Of a stretch of 64,000 nucleotides of DNA, positions 25,401 to 33,131 are shown piece after piece. The DNA is from Pseudoduganella guangdongensis. Lineage in GTDB: Bacteria > Pseudomonadota > Gammaproteobacteria > Burkholderiales > Burkholderiaceae_D. Every line of letters starts with the position of its first letter. Within the stretch, counting starts at the first letter, position 1. Under the pieces are notes generated by a model, which saw only the letters and a program-made list of their open reading frames with translations, did not search any database and was not told where the DNA came from. A program made the position numbers and the translations under genes. The stretch spans positions 372,001 to 436,000 of the forward strand of contig NZ_WWCJ01000001.1 in the NCBI RefSeq assembly GCF_009857475.1, written 5' to 3'.

Positions 25401-25557
25401 CCTTCATGATGATCTTCACCTGGGTGCTGGAGACGTCCGGGAAGGCGTCGATTGACAGCGCACCCACGGCCTGCGCTCCGGCCAGCACCATCATCACGGT
25501 CAGCACCAGCACCAGCAGGCGCTGCGCCAGCGACATGGCGATCAGGCGGCCCAGCAT
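22480..25557 (-). CDS. Heavy-metal efflux RND permease (CzcA/CusA family)
   Basis: A 1025-aa inner-membrane proton-driven pump. The start MLGRLIAMSLAQRLLVLVLT and the SIDAFPDVSSTQVKI motif are characteristic of HME-RND pumps, followed by the first periplasmic domain, a membrane block with GLAIAIGMLVDAAVVVVENIEAH, and a second half with another periplasmic domain and a matching membrane block (VGFIALMGIAVLNGLVMI). The VDAAVVVVENIE segment carries the transmembrane acidic residues of the proton path. The true start is ATG 25557, which overlaps the adaptor stop by one base (TAATG); the frame stays open far upstream but that part is antisense noise. Which metal is carried cannot be told from sequence alone. 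Confidence 0.92.
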   Translation of the reverse strand: MLGRLIAMSLAQRLLVLVLTVMMVLAGAQAVGALSIDAFPDVSSTQVKIIMKAPGMTPEEVESRIVAPIEQELLGIPQQAVLRSQSKYAIADITLNFQEGTDMYWARQQAAERLAAVLKDLPESASGGLAPITTPLGDVFMFTIEGPLSLMEKRTLLEWTIRPQLRNIPGVADVNSLGGAVRSFEVVPDLAALAARKVSLSQLEQALQANNRSDGAGRLASGEESFLIRSDASVRTLADVAAISITSHHGMAVTVGQVAQVRIGALTRYGTVTQNGQGEAVQGLVLAMRGANALQVVDQVRQRLDEIGKSLPAGTSISTFYDRGHLVERAVQTVGKALLEATVLVVVLLYVFLGNVRAAVVVACILPLSALGTFLLMQQFGLSANLMSLGGLAIAIGMLVDAAVVVVENIEAHSNKAQSGMSWLHVIYRAVREVAVPVTAGMVVIMVVFIPLLTLQGLEGKMFAPVAMTIIFALGASLLLSLTVIPVLSSFLLKAQHGPAPRIVVWLESVYQKLLQRALGHERLVVGSAAAALVLALGLFTVVGKSFMPVLEEGDLIMQSEKLPSVSLEQSTAQDLAIQRRILQQVPEVTRIVARLGTDELGLDPMGPNESDSFLVLKPRAEWRSPDKEDLVDALRKATADFPGINFSFTQPIEMRTSEMLSGVRGDLALKIFGPDTQKLGELAEQVVGVLQAIPGSEDVLTVKNEGVQYMQVDIDRVAAGRLGLSAEQVQNDLRTMIEGRNAGIVIDNAQRLPLLLRGGDATRMSPELFQQLRLPLADGQAVPLSQLATLRMVDGPVKVERENSSRLSVVRANVRGRDLVGFVEEAKAAVAQKVKLPAGYRLSWGGQFENQQRAAARLALVVPAALALIFLLLFTTLGSVRQSILVFVNIPFALIGGVVALAVTGEYLSVPASVGFIALMGIAVLNGLVMITCFNQMAARGVPLAQVVVQGALRRLRPVLMTASITGLGLVPLLLASGPGSEIQKPLAIVVIGGLLSATLLTLILLPLLFRRFGVPGNPKTDTV

Positions 25558-26684
25558 TATGGCTGCCCTTTCGCGTCGGCAGCCGCTTCGCCCAGTCCGC
25601 TCCAGGCGCCCTTGATGGCGACCACGCCGCGCGTCGCCACCTGCGCGCCGGCAGTGAGTGCGCCGCGCACCCAGACCTGGTCGCCGGCGGCGGCGCCAGG
25701 CTGCACCGGCACCGCCTGGAAGCCTTTGGCATTGCGCACGAAGACATAGCTGGCCGCGCCGCGCCGTACCAGGGCCGCTGCCGGCACCGCCAGGGCGCCG
25801 GCCTGGTTGCGCGGACGTGCCAGGCGCGCTTCGACGTAGGCATTCAATTGCAGGCAGCTGGTGCGTTCCGTTTGCTCGGCGCGTACCAGGGCGGTCTGGT
25901 TGGCGCCGTTCAGCAACGGCGAGATGGCGTTGACCTTCAGCTGGCAGCCTGGCGCCACGGTCAGCTTGTCGCCCACTGCAATCGCTGCCTGCTGCTGGCG
26001 CGATGCCTGCAGCTCGACCCAAAGCGGCGCGTCGCGCACGATGCGGGCGACGCTGCTGCCGGCTTCGGCCTGCTGGCCCAAGGCCAGGGGCAGCTCCAGC
26101 ACCGTGCCGGCGGCCTGGGCGCGCACCGTGTGCAATGGGCTCAGTTGGCGTGTGCCGGCCAGCTTGGCCAGTGCGGCCTGGCCCATGCCGCCCGCGCGCA
26201 GTGCTTGCGCGCGCTGCTCCGCCGCCAGTTGCGCCAGTTGCGCGGCGGCGCGGTTTTCGTCCAGCCGCACGCGGGCGATGATGCCGTCGGCGTACAAGCC
26301 TTCGCTGCGCGCCAGTTGTTCCGTCGCCAGTCGCGCGCGGGCCGCCAGCTCGACGTACTCGCGCTGCAGGTCGAGCCACGGTTGGCTGAACAAGGTAAGC
26401 AAGGGGGCGCCGGCTTTCACTTTTTGCAAAGTTGTCACGTGCACTTCCTGTACCATGCCGCCCCAGGGCGTGCCGCTGACCACGACCGCGGTGGCGGGAG
26501 CAACCACGGTCCCGGCCAGCACGATGGCGTCGCCGCCGGCGGTGCCGTCGTCCGGCAGCGCGGCCAGCGCCGGCATGGTGGCGATGCCGGCTCGGTTGAT
26601 CTGTTCCTGGCTGATCAGCACCTGTTGCGGCGCAGGGGCCTGCGCCACGGCGGCGGCGGATACAATGAGAAGGGCATTCAACAT
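25557..26684 (-). CDS. Periplasmic adaptor (membrane fusion protein) of the metal RND pump
   Basis: A 375-aa CusB/CzcB-like adaptor. A signal peptide is followed by the domain order expected of the family: a short N-terminal beta part, a lipoyl half (GGMVQEVHVTTLQKVKAGAPLLTL), a helical hairpin with alanine-rich repeats (residues 110-165), the second lipoyl half (RAQAAGTVLELPLALGQ), a beta-barrel and a C-terminal membrane-proximal domain. It is the first gene of the efflux operon and is transcribed divergently from the response regulator gene, with a regulator-type direct repeat in the shared promoter. It joins the RND pump to the outer-membrane channel. Confidence 0.88.
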   Translation of the reverse strand: MLNALLIVSAAAVAQAPAPQQVLISQEQINRAGIATMPALAALPDDGTAGGDAIVLAGTVVAPATAVVVSGTPWGGMVQEVHVTTLQKVKAGAPLLTLFSQPWLDLQREYVELAARARLATEQLARSEGLYADGIIARVRLDENRAAAQLAQLAAEQRAQALRAGGMGQAALAKLAGTRQLSPLHTVRAQAAGTVLELPLALGQQAEAGSSVARIVRDAPLWVELQASRQQQAAIAVGDKLTVAPGCQLKVNAISPLLNGANQTALVRAEQTERTSCLQLNAYVEARLARPRNQAGALAVPAAALVRRGAASYVFVRNAKGFQAVPVQPGAAAGDQVWVRGALTAGAQVATRGVVAIKGAWSGLGEAAADAKGQP

Positions 26685-26729
26685 GGTCGATTCTTTGGCT
26701 GGGAAGGTGGCGCCGATGGTGCTCAGGAC

Positions 26730-26747
26730 TTCTTAAGAGGTTCTTAA
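26730..26747. promoter_or_regulatory. TTCTTAA direct repeat, likely response-regulator box
   Basis: TTCTTAA occurs at 26730-26736 and again at 26741-26747, an 11-base period, in the 108-base region between the divergent adaptor gene and the response regulator gene. Two half-sites one helical turn apart in direct orientation are the usual binding pattern of OmpR/PmrA-type regulators, and the regulator encoded next door is of that type. It would let the regulator control both the efflux operon and its own gene. Confidence 0.6.
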
Positions 26748-26792
26748 CAAGTGCTCCTTACCATCCAGGCATCCCTTTTCCTGACGAACCCT

Positions 26793-27461
26793 ATGCGTAT
26801 CCTGCTCGTTGAAGATGACCCGCAGCTTGGCCGTGCCACCCAGATCGGCCTGGAGCAGAATGGCTATGCGGTCGACTGGGTCACCTCGGCCGCGCATGCG
26901 CACACGGCGGTGCGGCTGCACGACTACGGCTGCATCCTGCTCGACCTGGGTTTGCCGGACCAGGATGGCATGCAGGCACTGGCCAGCCTGCGCGACGGCG
27001 GCTACCAGGGCGCGGTGCTGGTGGTGACGGCGCGCGACCAGATCCGCGAGCGCATCGCTGGACTGGATGCCGGCGCCGACGATTTCGTCATCAAGCCCTT
27101 CGACCTGGACGAACTGGCGGCGCGCATCCGTAGTGCCAGCCGGCGCAGCGCTGGCCGCCTGCGCGAGCAACTGGTGCACGGCGACCTGGTGCTGGACATC
27201 GCCGACCGCAGCGCGACGCTGGCGGGCCAGCCGGTGACCCTGACCACCAAGGAGTTCCGCATCCTGCTCCTGCTGCTGGAACAGGCCGGCCGTGTGCTGA
27301 GCCGCGAGCAGCTGGAAAAGAACCTGTATAGCTGGGGCGAGGAGGTGGAAAGCAATGCGGTGCAAGTGCACATTCATCATCTGCGCCGCAAACTCGGGCG
27401 CGATTTGATCCGCACCGTGCATGCGGTGGGCTACTGCATCGACAAGGCGGTGCCGGCATGA
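26793..27461 (+). CDS. OmpR-family response regulator (QseB/PmrA/CzcR type)
   Basis: A 222-aa regulator. The receiver domain has the acidic pair Glu7-Asp8-Asp9, the phosphoacceptor Asp51 in LLDLGLPDQDG, Thr79 and Lys101 in VIKPFD. The winged-helix DNA-binding domain follows, with LTTKEFRILLLLL, the recognition region EVESNAVQVHIHHLRRKLG and a terminal RTVHAVGY. ATG 26793 is the standard start; the frame is open further upstream without support. The stop overlaps the histidine kinase start by four bases. It likely controls the divergent metal efflux operon. Confidence 0.9.
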   Translation: MRILLVEDDPQLGRATQIGLEQNGYAVDWVTSAAHAHTAVRLHDYGCILLDLGLPDQDGMQALASLRDGGYQGAVLVVTARDQIRERIAGLDAGADDFVIKPFDLDELAARIRSASRRSAGRLREQLVHGDLVLDIADRSATLAGQPVTLTTKEFRILLLLLEQAGRVLSREQLEKNLYSWGEEVESNAVQVHIHHLRRKLGRDLIRTVHAVGYCIDKAVPA

Positions 27462-28828
27462 TCCGCAGTGCATTCGGCAAGCAATGGTCGCTCAAGCGCA
27501 CCTTGCTCGCTTCCTTGCTCGGGTTGACCCTGACGCTGTGGGCCAGCAGCGCAGCCATCGTCTATGTCGAGGCGCAGCAGGAAAGCGATGAATTGTTTGA
27601 CCAGTCGCTGATGGAGACGGCGCATCTGCTGCTGTCGCTGGTGGAGAACGAAGTGCGCGAGCACGGCCTGGGGCAGCCCATCGTCCTGTCGATGAAGGGG
27701 CATCCCAATTCGCACCGCTACCTGCTGTTCCAGGTGCGCGACGCGAAGCACCGTGTGCTGTACAAGAACGACGGCGCGGGCGATGCGGCGCTGGCGCCGG
27801 ACGCGCCGGACGGCTTGTCGTGGACCCAGATCGACGGCAAGCGCTGGCGCCTGTTCACCCTGTGGGATGAACGGCACGAACTGGCGCTGGTGGTGGCGGA
27901 GCCCACCAGCCACCGCGAGGACATCAGCAGCCGCTTCTTCTACAAGATCGTGATCTTCGGCAGCTTGCTGGCCGTGCTGGCCACGGCGGCGATCTGGTGG
28001 AGTATCAGCCGCGTGGTGCGCGCCTTGCAGCGGTCGGCGGACGAAGTGGCGGCGCGCACGCCGAACGACCTGGCGCAAGTCAGCCTGAACGGCGTGCCAA
28101 GCGAGGTGCACCCGCTGCTGCTGTCGATCAATCGCCTGTTCGGGCGCGTGCGCCACACCATCGAGCACCAGCAGCGCTTCACCGCCGATGCCGCGCATGA
28201 ACTGCGCACGCCCCTGGCTGCCATCAAGACCAACCTGCAGGTGCTGCAGCGCGCCCGCAGCGACGCGGAACGGGATGAATTCATCAGCGGCCTGGGCGCC
28301 AGCGTCGAACGCGCCACGCGCCTGGTCGACCAGTTGCTGATGCTGGAGAAGATGGACCCGCAGTCCGGCACCGTGGCCACGCCGGACCAGGGCGACCTGG
28401 CCGAATTGCTGCGCGAGCAGGCCGCGCACTGGCAGGCCGGCTGCGCGCAGCAGGACTTGCGCCTGCAATTGGACATCGCTTCTGCGCCGTGCGCGCTGCA
28501 TGCCGACAGCATGCGTATGCTGTTGCGCAACCTGGTCGAAAATGCCATCCGCTACACGCCGGCGGGCGGCCGTATCGTCGTCAGTTGCGGGCGGCAGGAG
28601 GGGCGCAGCTTCCTGCGCGTGGCCGATTCGGGGCCTGGCATTCCGCCGGAGATGCGCGAGCGCGTGTTTGAGCGCTTCTTCCGCCTGGCGGGAGCGACCC
28701 TGCCGGGCAGCGGATTGGGGCTGTCGATCGTCGCGCGCGTGGCCGAACTCCATCGGGCGCAGGTGCTGCTCGGACCGGGGCTGGATGGTGGCGGGCTGGC
28801 GGTGAGCGTGCTATTGCCTGTTGAATAA
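27458..28828 (+). CDS. Sensor histidine kinase (QseC/CzcS type)
   Basis: A 456-aa membrane kinase. Two transmembrane segments (about residues 16-36 and 164-182) flank a periplasmic sensor of about 125 residues with several His, Asp and Glu. Then come a HAMP-like linker, the HisKA box FTADAAHELRTPLAAIKTN with phosphoacceptor His247, the N box LRNLVENAIRYTP, and the G boxes VADSGPGIP and GSGLGLSIV. All motifs are intact. It is translationally coupled to the response regulator. By position it senses the metal stress that the neighbouring pump relieves. Confidence 0.9.
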   Translation: MIRSAFGKQWSLKRTLLASLLGLTLTLWASSAAIVYVEAQQESDELFDQSLMETAHLLLSLVENEVREHGLGQPIVLSMKGHPNSHRYLLFQVRDAKHRVLYKNDGAGDAALAPDAPDGLSWTQIDGKRWRLFTLWDERHELALVVAEPTSHREDISSRFFYKIVIFGSLLAVLATAAIWWSISRVVRALQRSADEVAARTPNDLAQVSLNGVPSEVHPLLLSINRLFGRVRHTIEHQQRFTADAAHELRTPLAAIKTNLQVLQRARSDAERDEFISGLGASVERATRLVDQLLMLEKMDPQSGTVATPDQGDLAELLREQAAHWQAGCAQQDLRLQLDIASAPCALHADSMRMLLRNLVENAIRYTPAGGRIVVSCGRQEGRSFLRVADSGPGIPPEMRERVFERFFRLAGATLPGSGLGLSIVARVAELHRAQVLLGPGLDGGGLAVSVLLPVE

Positions 28829-28843
28829 GCACGCACGGGCCTA

Positions 28844-29067
28844 TTGCGGGCTCGGGAGATTTCCGATATATTGAACCCAAGTTCTGTATAACGAAATTCG
28901 CACAACGAGTTTAGGTTATCAACTTAGCATCAAGAGTCGGTTTAACCGACGCCAACCTGCCTACCCGGGCAAGGTGGAAGCCATCACGGCGATGCGGCCT
29001 ATTAACGGCAACGAAGCGGGCGCGACATGGTTTGCTCCGAATCGGGCCAAGCTCTCAGGAGAGAACC
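28844..29067 (+). promoter_or_regulatory. Promoter and long structured 5' leader of the 29068 gene
   Basis: A sigma70-like promoter is visible: TTGCGG at 28844-28849 and TATATT at 28867-28872 with a 17-base spacer. This would start transcription near 28879 and give a leader of about 190 bases. The leader contains a strong short hairpin GTCGGTTTAACCGAC, an imperfect stem around CTACCCGGGCA, and a GCCATC / GATGCGGC stem. The ribosome site AGGAGAG precedes ATG 29068. I could not match it to a known riboswitch class. Confidence 0.45.
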
Positions 29068-29394
29068 ATGACAAGCCAAGCGTCCTACACCCCATCCCAA
29101 GACCTCAGCGCCTGGCGCGACCAATTCCGCCTCACGCACACTTTCCATATCGTGCTCGGCTCGAACGAACTGACCACCGGCCAGCTGGAATCGACCCTGA
29201 AGGGCGCCAACGCGCACGTGGATAAATGGGTCATCTCGCGCCGTGGCGGTTGTTACGAGCACTGTATTACCGTCGACGGCATCGGCGACGACTCCGCGCG
29301 CGAGCTGCGCCGCGAATTCGCCAGCCTGGATGGTAAGATCAAGGTACACGTCGAACACATGGTCCATTTCGGCGCCGAAGCGGCGCACCGCTAG
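29068..29394 (+). CDS. Small ACT-like domain protein, unknown function
   Basis: A 108-aa cytoplasmic protein with a beta-alpha-beta layout: FRLTHTFHIVLGSNEL, a helix (QLESTLKGANAHVD), a WVISRRGGCYEHCITVDGIGD strand pair, a second helix and a last strand. This resembles a single ferredoxin-like or ACT domain used for ligand binding. I cannot name a characterised homologue. The gene has its own promoter and an unusually long structured leader, so its expression is probably controlled after transcription starts. Confidence 0.6.
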   Translation: MTSQASYTPSQDLSAWRDQFRLTHTFHIVLGSNELTTGQLESTLKGANAHVDKWVISRRGGCYEHCITVDGIGDDSARELRREFASLDGKIKVHVEHMVHFGAEAAHR

Positions 29395-29445
29395 TTCGAG
29401 TCCCGCTACGCTTTCATTCGGGCCTGCGAGTATGGGAGATCTGAC

Positions 29446-29922
29446 ATGCCAGTAGTTCGCGCCGCGCAGCGGCAGGTGGAAACGAGAGAGACTTCGCAGC
29501 CCGGTGTGGAGAACCGGGAGGAGTGGATCAGTGAGCCTGGTGGGCTGACGCAGTTTGGCGCCTTCATCCACGTCCTCGCGCCGGGCACGCGCTCGAGCAT
29601 CAAGCACTGGCATGCGTCGGAGGACGAACTTGCTTTTGTCCTGGAGGGCGAAGTCACGCTGGTCGAAGGCGAGGCTGAGCACTTGCTTGGCCCGGGCGAT
29701 GCGGCCGCATTCCCGAAAGACAGCCCGCTTGGGCACTACCTATGGAACAAGAGTGCCTTGCCGGCCAAGTGCATGATCGTCGGCACGCGCGCGCAGCTTG
29801 ACCGGATCACGTATCCAGACCACGACCGCGTGCTGCATCGGGACCGCTCGCAACCAGACGATATCTGGACCGATGCTGCCGGCAAGCCGGCCGGTAGCCC
29901 GTATCAGGACTGGTGGCCCTGA
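29446..29922 (+). CDS. Cupin-domain protein
   Basis: A 158-aa protein with one cupin barrel. Motif 1 is visible as KHWHASEDELAFVLEGEVTLVEG, with two His and a Glu for metal binding, and motif 2 as GPGDAAAFPKDSPLGHYL with the third His. The rest is a C-terminal extension rich in Asp and Pro. Cupins of this size are enzymes or binding proteins for small sugars or acids; the substrate cannot be told. It lies 51 bases after the ACT-like gene and may share its transcript. Confidence 0.85.
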   Translation: MPVVRAAQRQVETRETSQPGVENREEWISEPGGLTQFGAFIHVLAPGTRSSIKHWHASEDELAFVLEGEVTLVEGEAEHLLGPGDAAAFPKDSPLGHYLWNKSALPAKCMIVGTRAQLDRITYPDHDRVLHRDRSQPDDIWTDAAGKPAGSPYQDWWP

Positions 29923-30117
29923 GCCACTTGGCCGCTGAGCGAGTCCCAGGCGCAGGCGCGCTCCACCCGGTCGGCGGCCTGGTTTTGCAGGGCCATGGCG
30001 TTGCCGCTGTCGGCGCCCGCCATATTGGCATGTAGATAAAAGCATATTTTCGGCGCGGCGAATCCTTTTGGCTGTTCTGCCCCTCTTAGGGGAGCAGCAA
30101 CCAACTTAGGAGACGTG

Positions 30118-30444
30118 ATGGACGATATGAAATACGCGAGGGACCTGATCGAACTGGCGCCGTTGGAGGCGAAAGCCTTCCTCGGCTTGAAAGCGACGGC
30201 GGAGCGGGAAGATGGGGCGATTCCGGTCAAGTACCGCGAGCTGGTATCCATCGGGGTGGCGCTGACGACGCAGTGCAGTTATTGCATCGATGTCCACACC
30301 AAGAATGCGCTGGAGGCGGGCGCCACGCGGCAGGAAATTGCGGAAGTGGTGTTTATTGCAGCCGCCCTGCGGGCAGGGGCGGCGGTGGGGCATGGCCTGC
30401 AGGCCATGAAAAAGGCCAGCGAAAGCTGGCCCCGGAGCGCTTAG
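30118..30444 (+). CDS. AhpD/carboxymuconolactone decarboxylase family protein
   Basis: A 108-aa helical protein with the AhpD-type redox motif: the CSYC pair followed by IDVHTKNALEAGAT. Such proteins act as disulfide reductants or detoxify peroxides, usually as trimers or hexamers. ATG 30118 is chosen with TTAGGAG just upstream. Its end overlaps the convergent DUF3297 gene by four bases. Confidence 0.88.
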   Translation: MDDMKYARDLIELAPLEAKAFLGLKATAEREDGAIPVKYRELVSIGVALTTQCSYCIDVHTKNALEAGATRQEIAEVVFIAAALRAGAAVGHGLQAMKKASESWPRSA

Positions 30445-30686
30445 CGGTAGAAGGCTGTTACCGTGCCTTTCAGCTTGATCAGCATCGGCTGGCCGCGGCG
30501 GTCTTTGGCCGTCGCGTGCTGGACTTTGATCCAGCCTTCGCTGATGCAGTATTCCTCAACGTCAAAGCGCTCTTTGTCGTTGAAAGTAATGCCAATGTCA
30601 TGCTCGAACACGGCTGCCACGTGGTGCGGGCTGCGTGGGTCGATCGACAGATGGTCCGGGAGGTCTGGGCGGGTAGTATCGTTCAT
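30441..30686 (-). CDS. DUF3297 family protein
   Basis: An 81-aa protein with the complete DUF3297 pattern: LPDHLSIDPRSPHH, then FEHDIGITFNDKERFDVEEYC, then SEGWIKV and a terminal KLKGTV. The function of the family is unknown. It is a single gene, convergent with the AhpD-family gene. Confidence 0.88.
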   Translation of the reverse strand: MNDTTRPDLPDHLSIDPRSPHHVAAVFEHDIGITFNDKERFDVEEYCISEGWIKVQHATAKDRRGQPMLIKLKGTVTAFYR

Positions 30687-30781
30687 GGGGCAGGATTATA
30701 CCGGAAGCCGTTACGGGGAGCCCATCGCGTGGGCTCCGGGCGGCGGCGTATCGGGTTCCTTTATGGCGATCCTGGCATCCG

Positions 30782-32395
30782 CTATACCGGCCAGGCGCGG
30801 TCGATGATGGTGCGCAGGGCGGCGCTGGCGGGCAGGGTGCCGTAGATGCGGCCGTGGGCGTGGTCGAAGCGGCTGGCGATGAAGGCGTCGGCCACCGCGC
30901 TCGGGGCGCGTTCGCGCAGCAGGCGGGCCTGGATCAGGGTGGCCAGTAGCTGCGCGTGGCGGCGGGCCTGGGCTTCCTGCAGGTATGGATCGGCGCTCGG
31001 CGCCAGCAGGGCGTCGAGGGCTGCGACGTGCGGGCGCAGCGCGGCATCGCCGGCGCAGCCCTGGCGCAGGTCGTCGCGCAGGGCCAGCATGGCCTCCGGC
31101 TCGCGGGCGATAGCGCGCAGCAGGTCGAGCGCCATGACGTTGCCGGAGCCTTCCCAGATCGACAGCACGGGCGTTTCGCGGTACAGGCGGCCCATCGGGC
31201 CTTCGTCCATGTAGCCGTTGCCGCCGAAGACTTCCATCGCTTCCGCCGACAGTTCGATCGAGCGCTTGGTGCTCCACAGTTTGCCGGCCGGGGTGACGAT
31301 GCGCTGGTAGGCGCGCTCCAGCGGGCTGTCGTCGCGCTCGAACGCTTCGGCCATGCGCATCATGAGCTGGGTGGCGGCTTCGCTTTCCAGCGCCATGTCG
31401 GCCAGCACGTTCTGCATCAAGGGCTGTTCCACCAGCCGCTTGCCGAAGGCGTGGCGCTGGCGCGCGTGGTGGATGGCTTGCGTGACGCACTGGCGCATCA
31501 GGCTGGCCGCGCCCATCACGCAGTTCAGGCGGGTGATGTTGGCCATTTCGATAATGGTGGGGATGCCGCGCCCTTCCTTGCCGACCATGCGGCCCCAGGC
31601 GCCGTGGAATTCCACTTCGCTGCTGGCGTTGGAGCGGTTGCCGATCTTGTCCTTCAGGCGCTGGATCTGTACGGCGTTCTTGCTGCCGCCCGGCCGGTAG
31701 CGCGGCACAAAGAAGCAGGACAGGCCGCCGTCGCTGCGCGCCAGCACCAGGTGGGCGTCGCACATGGGGGCGGAGAAGAACCATTTGTGGCCGGTCAGCT
31801 GGTAGCCGCCTGCCACCGGCTCGGCGCGCGTGGTGTTGGTGCGCAGGTCGGAGCCGCCCTGTTTTTCGGTCATGCCCATGCCGACCAGGATGGAGTCCTT
31901 CTGTTCCAGCGGGATGTCGCGCGGGTCGTAGCGGCGCGAGAACAGCTTGGGCGCCAGTGCTTCGAACAGCTCCGGGTCCTGGCACAGGACGGGCACGCTG
32001 GCCAGCGTCATCGAGTGCGGGCATTGCGAGCCGGATTCGATCTGGTGGTGCATGGAGAAGGCGGCGGCGTAGGCGGCCCAGGCGCCGGGCCGGTCGTCGG
32101 CGAAGGGCTGGGTGATCATGCCGTGTTCGCGCGCCATGCGCATCATGCCGTGCCAGGACGGGTGGAATTCAACGCGGTCGATGCGGCGCCCCTGACGGTC
32201 GAAGGTGTGCAGTTCGGGTTTGTGGTGGTTGGCTTCTTCGGCCATGCGGAGGGTGGACTGGCTGCCGAGCAGGGCGCCGTAGGCTTCCAGTTCGGCTTCG
32301 TGGGCGCCGGCGCCGGCGCGGCAGACGCCTTCCTGCAGGGCGAGGTCGCTGGTGTACAGGTTGTAGCCGCTCAGTTCGCGGGTCAGGTTGTCCAT
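30782..32395 (-). CDS. aidB: AidB-like acyl-CoA dehydrogenase
   Basis: A 537-aa flavoprotein of the AidB branch of acyl-CoA dehydrogenases. Signs include the N-terminal LSGYNLYTSDLAL, the GMGMTEKQGGSDLRTNTT motif at the FAD site, WFFSAPMCDAHLVLA, and the C-terminal VFGGNGYMDEGPMGRLYRE with IWEGSGNVMALDLLRA. AidB protects DNA during alkylation stress and binds DNA through its C-terminal domain. Start ATG 32395 has GGAGGC before it; the extra eight upstream codons are unlikely. A TetR-family regulator is divergent 69 bases away and may control it. Confidence 0.9.
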   Translation of the reverse strand: MDNLTRELSGYNLYTSDLALQEGVCRAGAGAHEAELEAYGALLGSQSTLRMAEEANHHKPELHTFDRQGRRIDRVEFHPSWHGMMRMAREHGMITQPFADDRPGAWAAYAAAFSMHHQIESGSQCPHSMTLASVPVLCQDPELFEALAPKLFSRRYDPRDIPLEQKDSILVGMGMTEKQGGSDLRTNTTRAEPVAGGYQLTGHKWFFSAPMCDAHLVLARSDGGLSCFFVPRYRPGGSKNAVQIQRLKDKIGNRSNASSEVEFHGAWGRMVGKEGRGIPTIIEMANITRLNCVMGAASLMRQCVTQAIHHARQRHAFGKRLVEQPLMQNVLADMALESEAATQLMMRMAEAFERDDSPLERAYQRIVTPAGKLWSTKRSIELSAEAMEVFGGNGYMDEGPMGRLYRETPVLSIWEGSGNVMALDLLRAIAREPEAMLALRDDLRQGCAGDAALRPHVAALDALLAPSADPYLQEAQARRHAQLLATLIQARLLRERAPSAVADAFIASRFDHAHGRIYGTLPASAALRTIIDRAWPV

Positions 32396-32464
32396 CGTGC
32401 CTCCTTGATTATTGTGCAAGAAAGTGTAATGCTCGGCGCTTTCCCGGGTGTTCGGATTTTGACC

Positions 32465-33121
32465 ATGCAGGCATCACTTCCCGCCGCGCCGAAGCGGCGA
32501 AAACCGACGCAGTCGCGCGCGCGTGCCACGGCACAGGCTATTGAGCAGGCGTTCGTGCAGCTTTTGGTGGAGAAGGGCTACGCGCAGGTGACGATCCGCC
32601 AGGTGCTGGCGCTGGCGGGCGTGGGGGCGGGGAGCTTTTATGAGTACTTCGCCAGCAAGGAGGCGCTGGCGGCGGTATGCATCCGTTTGCGTGTGCGGGC
32701 AATTGCGGAGGCGTTGCAGGCGGCTGTGCTGGCATCGGCGACGGCAAGCTTGCCGGAGCGGGTGGACGCTTTGCTGGCGGCGCAGCTGCAGGCGCCGCTG
32801 GCGGAACCCGAACAGTGGGCGGCCTTGTTTCACCTGGAACGGCAAGTGTCGAAACCGCAGGCGTTCAGGGAGCTGTATCGGGAGTTTGTCTTGCTCTGGG
32901 AGCGCGGGCTTGGCGCTGGCGGCGATTGGCCGGCCGGGGCGGCGTTGGGGGATGCTGCGTTTGCGGCGCATGCCATTGCGTATAGCCTGGTTTCCCAGAC
33001 CTTGATGGCGCGCACTGAGCGGCCGGATGCGGCGGCTTTGCGCGCGCTGGTGCGGCAGGCGGTGCATGGTTATCTGTCGGTGGTGGCGCCGCGGGCCTAT
33101 CGCGGTTGTTTGAACTTTTAG
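32465..33121 (+). CDS. TetR-family transcriptional regulator
   Basis: A 218-aa regulator with a basic N-terminal tail, the helix-turn-helix (AFVQLLVEKGYAQVTIRQVL, then AGVGAGSFYEYFASKEAL) and a helical ligand domain. It is divergent from aidB across 69 bases and likely regulates that promoter. The esterase gene follows 10 bases later on the same strand, suggesting one transcript. The ligand is unknown. Confidence 0.85.
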   Translation: MQASLPAAPKRRKPTQSRARATAQAIEQAFVQLLVEKGYAQVTIRQVLALAGVGAGSFYEYFASKEALAAVCIRLRVRAIAEALQAAVLASATASLPERVDALLAAQLQAPLAEPEQWAALFHLERQVSKPQAFRELYREFVLLWERGLGAGGDWPAGAALGDAAFAAHAIAYSLVSQTLMARTERPDAAALRALVRQAVHGYLSVVAPRAYRGCLNF

Positions 33122-33131
33122 GGAGTCGGGG

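Noticed and set aside
25558..26379. N-terminal extension of the RND pump to about 1300 aa
   Set aside because: The extra part lies out of frame over the adaptor gene and is Arg/Gly/Ala noise. The pump family starts at the MLGRLIAMSL methionine, which overlaps the adaptor stop.
28880..29067. Known riboswitch (glycine, cobalamin, guanidine, fluoride, ZTP) in the leader
   Set aside because: None of the consensus boxes that I know for these classes could be aligned.
29904..30050. Small minus-strand ORF overlapping the cupin gene end
   Set aside because: About 39 codons with no recognisable family or ribosome site; it overlaps a well-supported gene.
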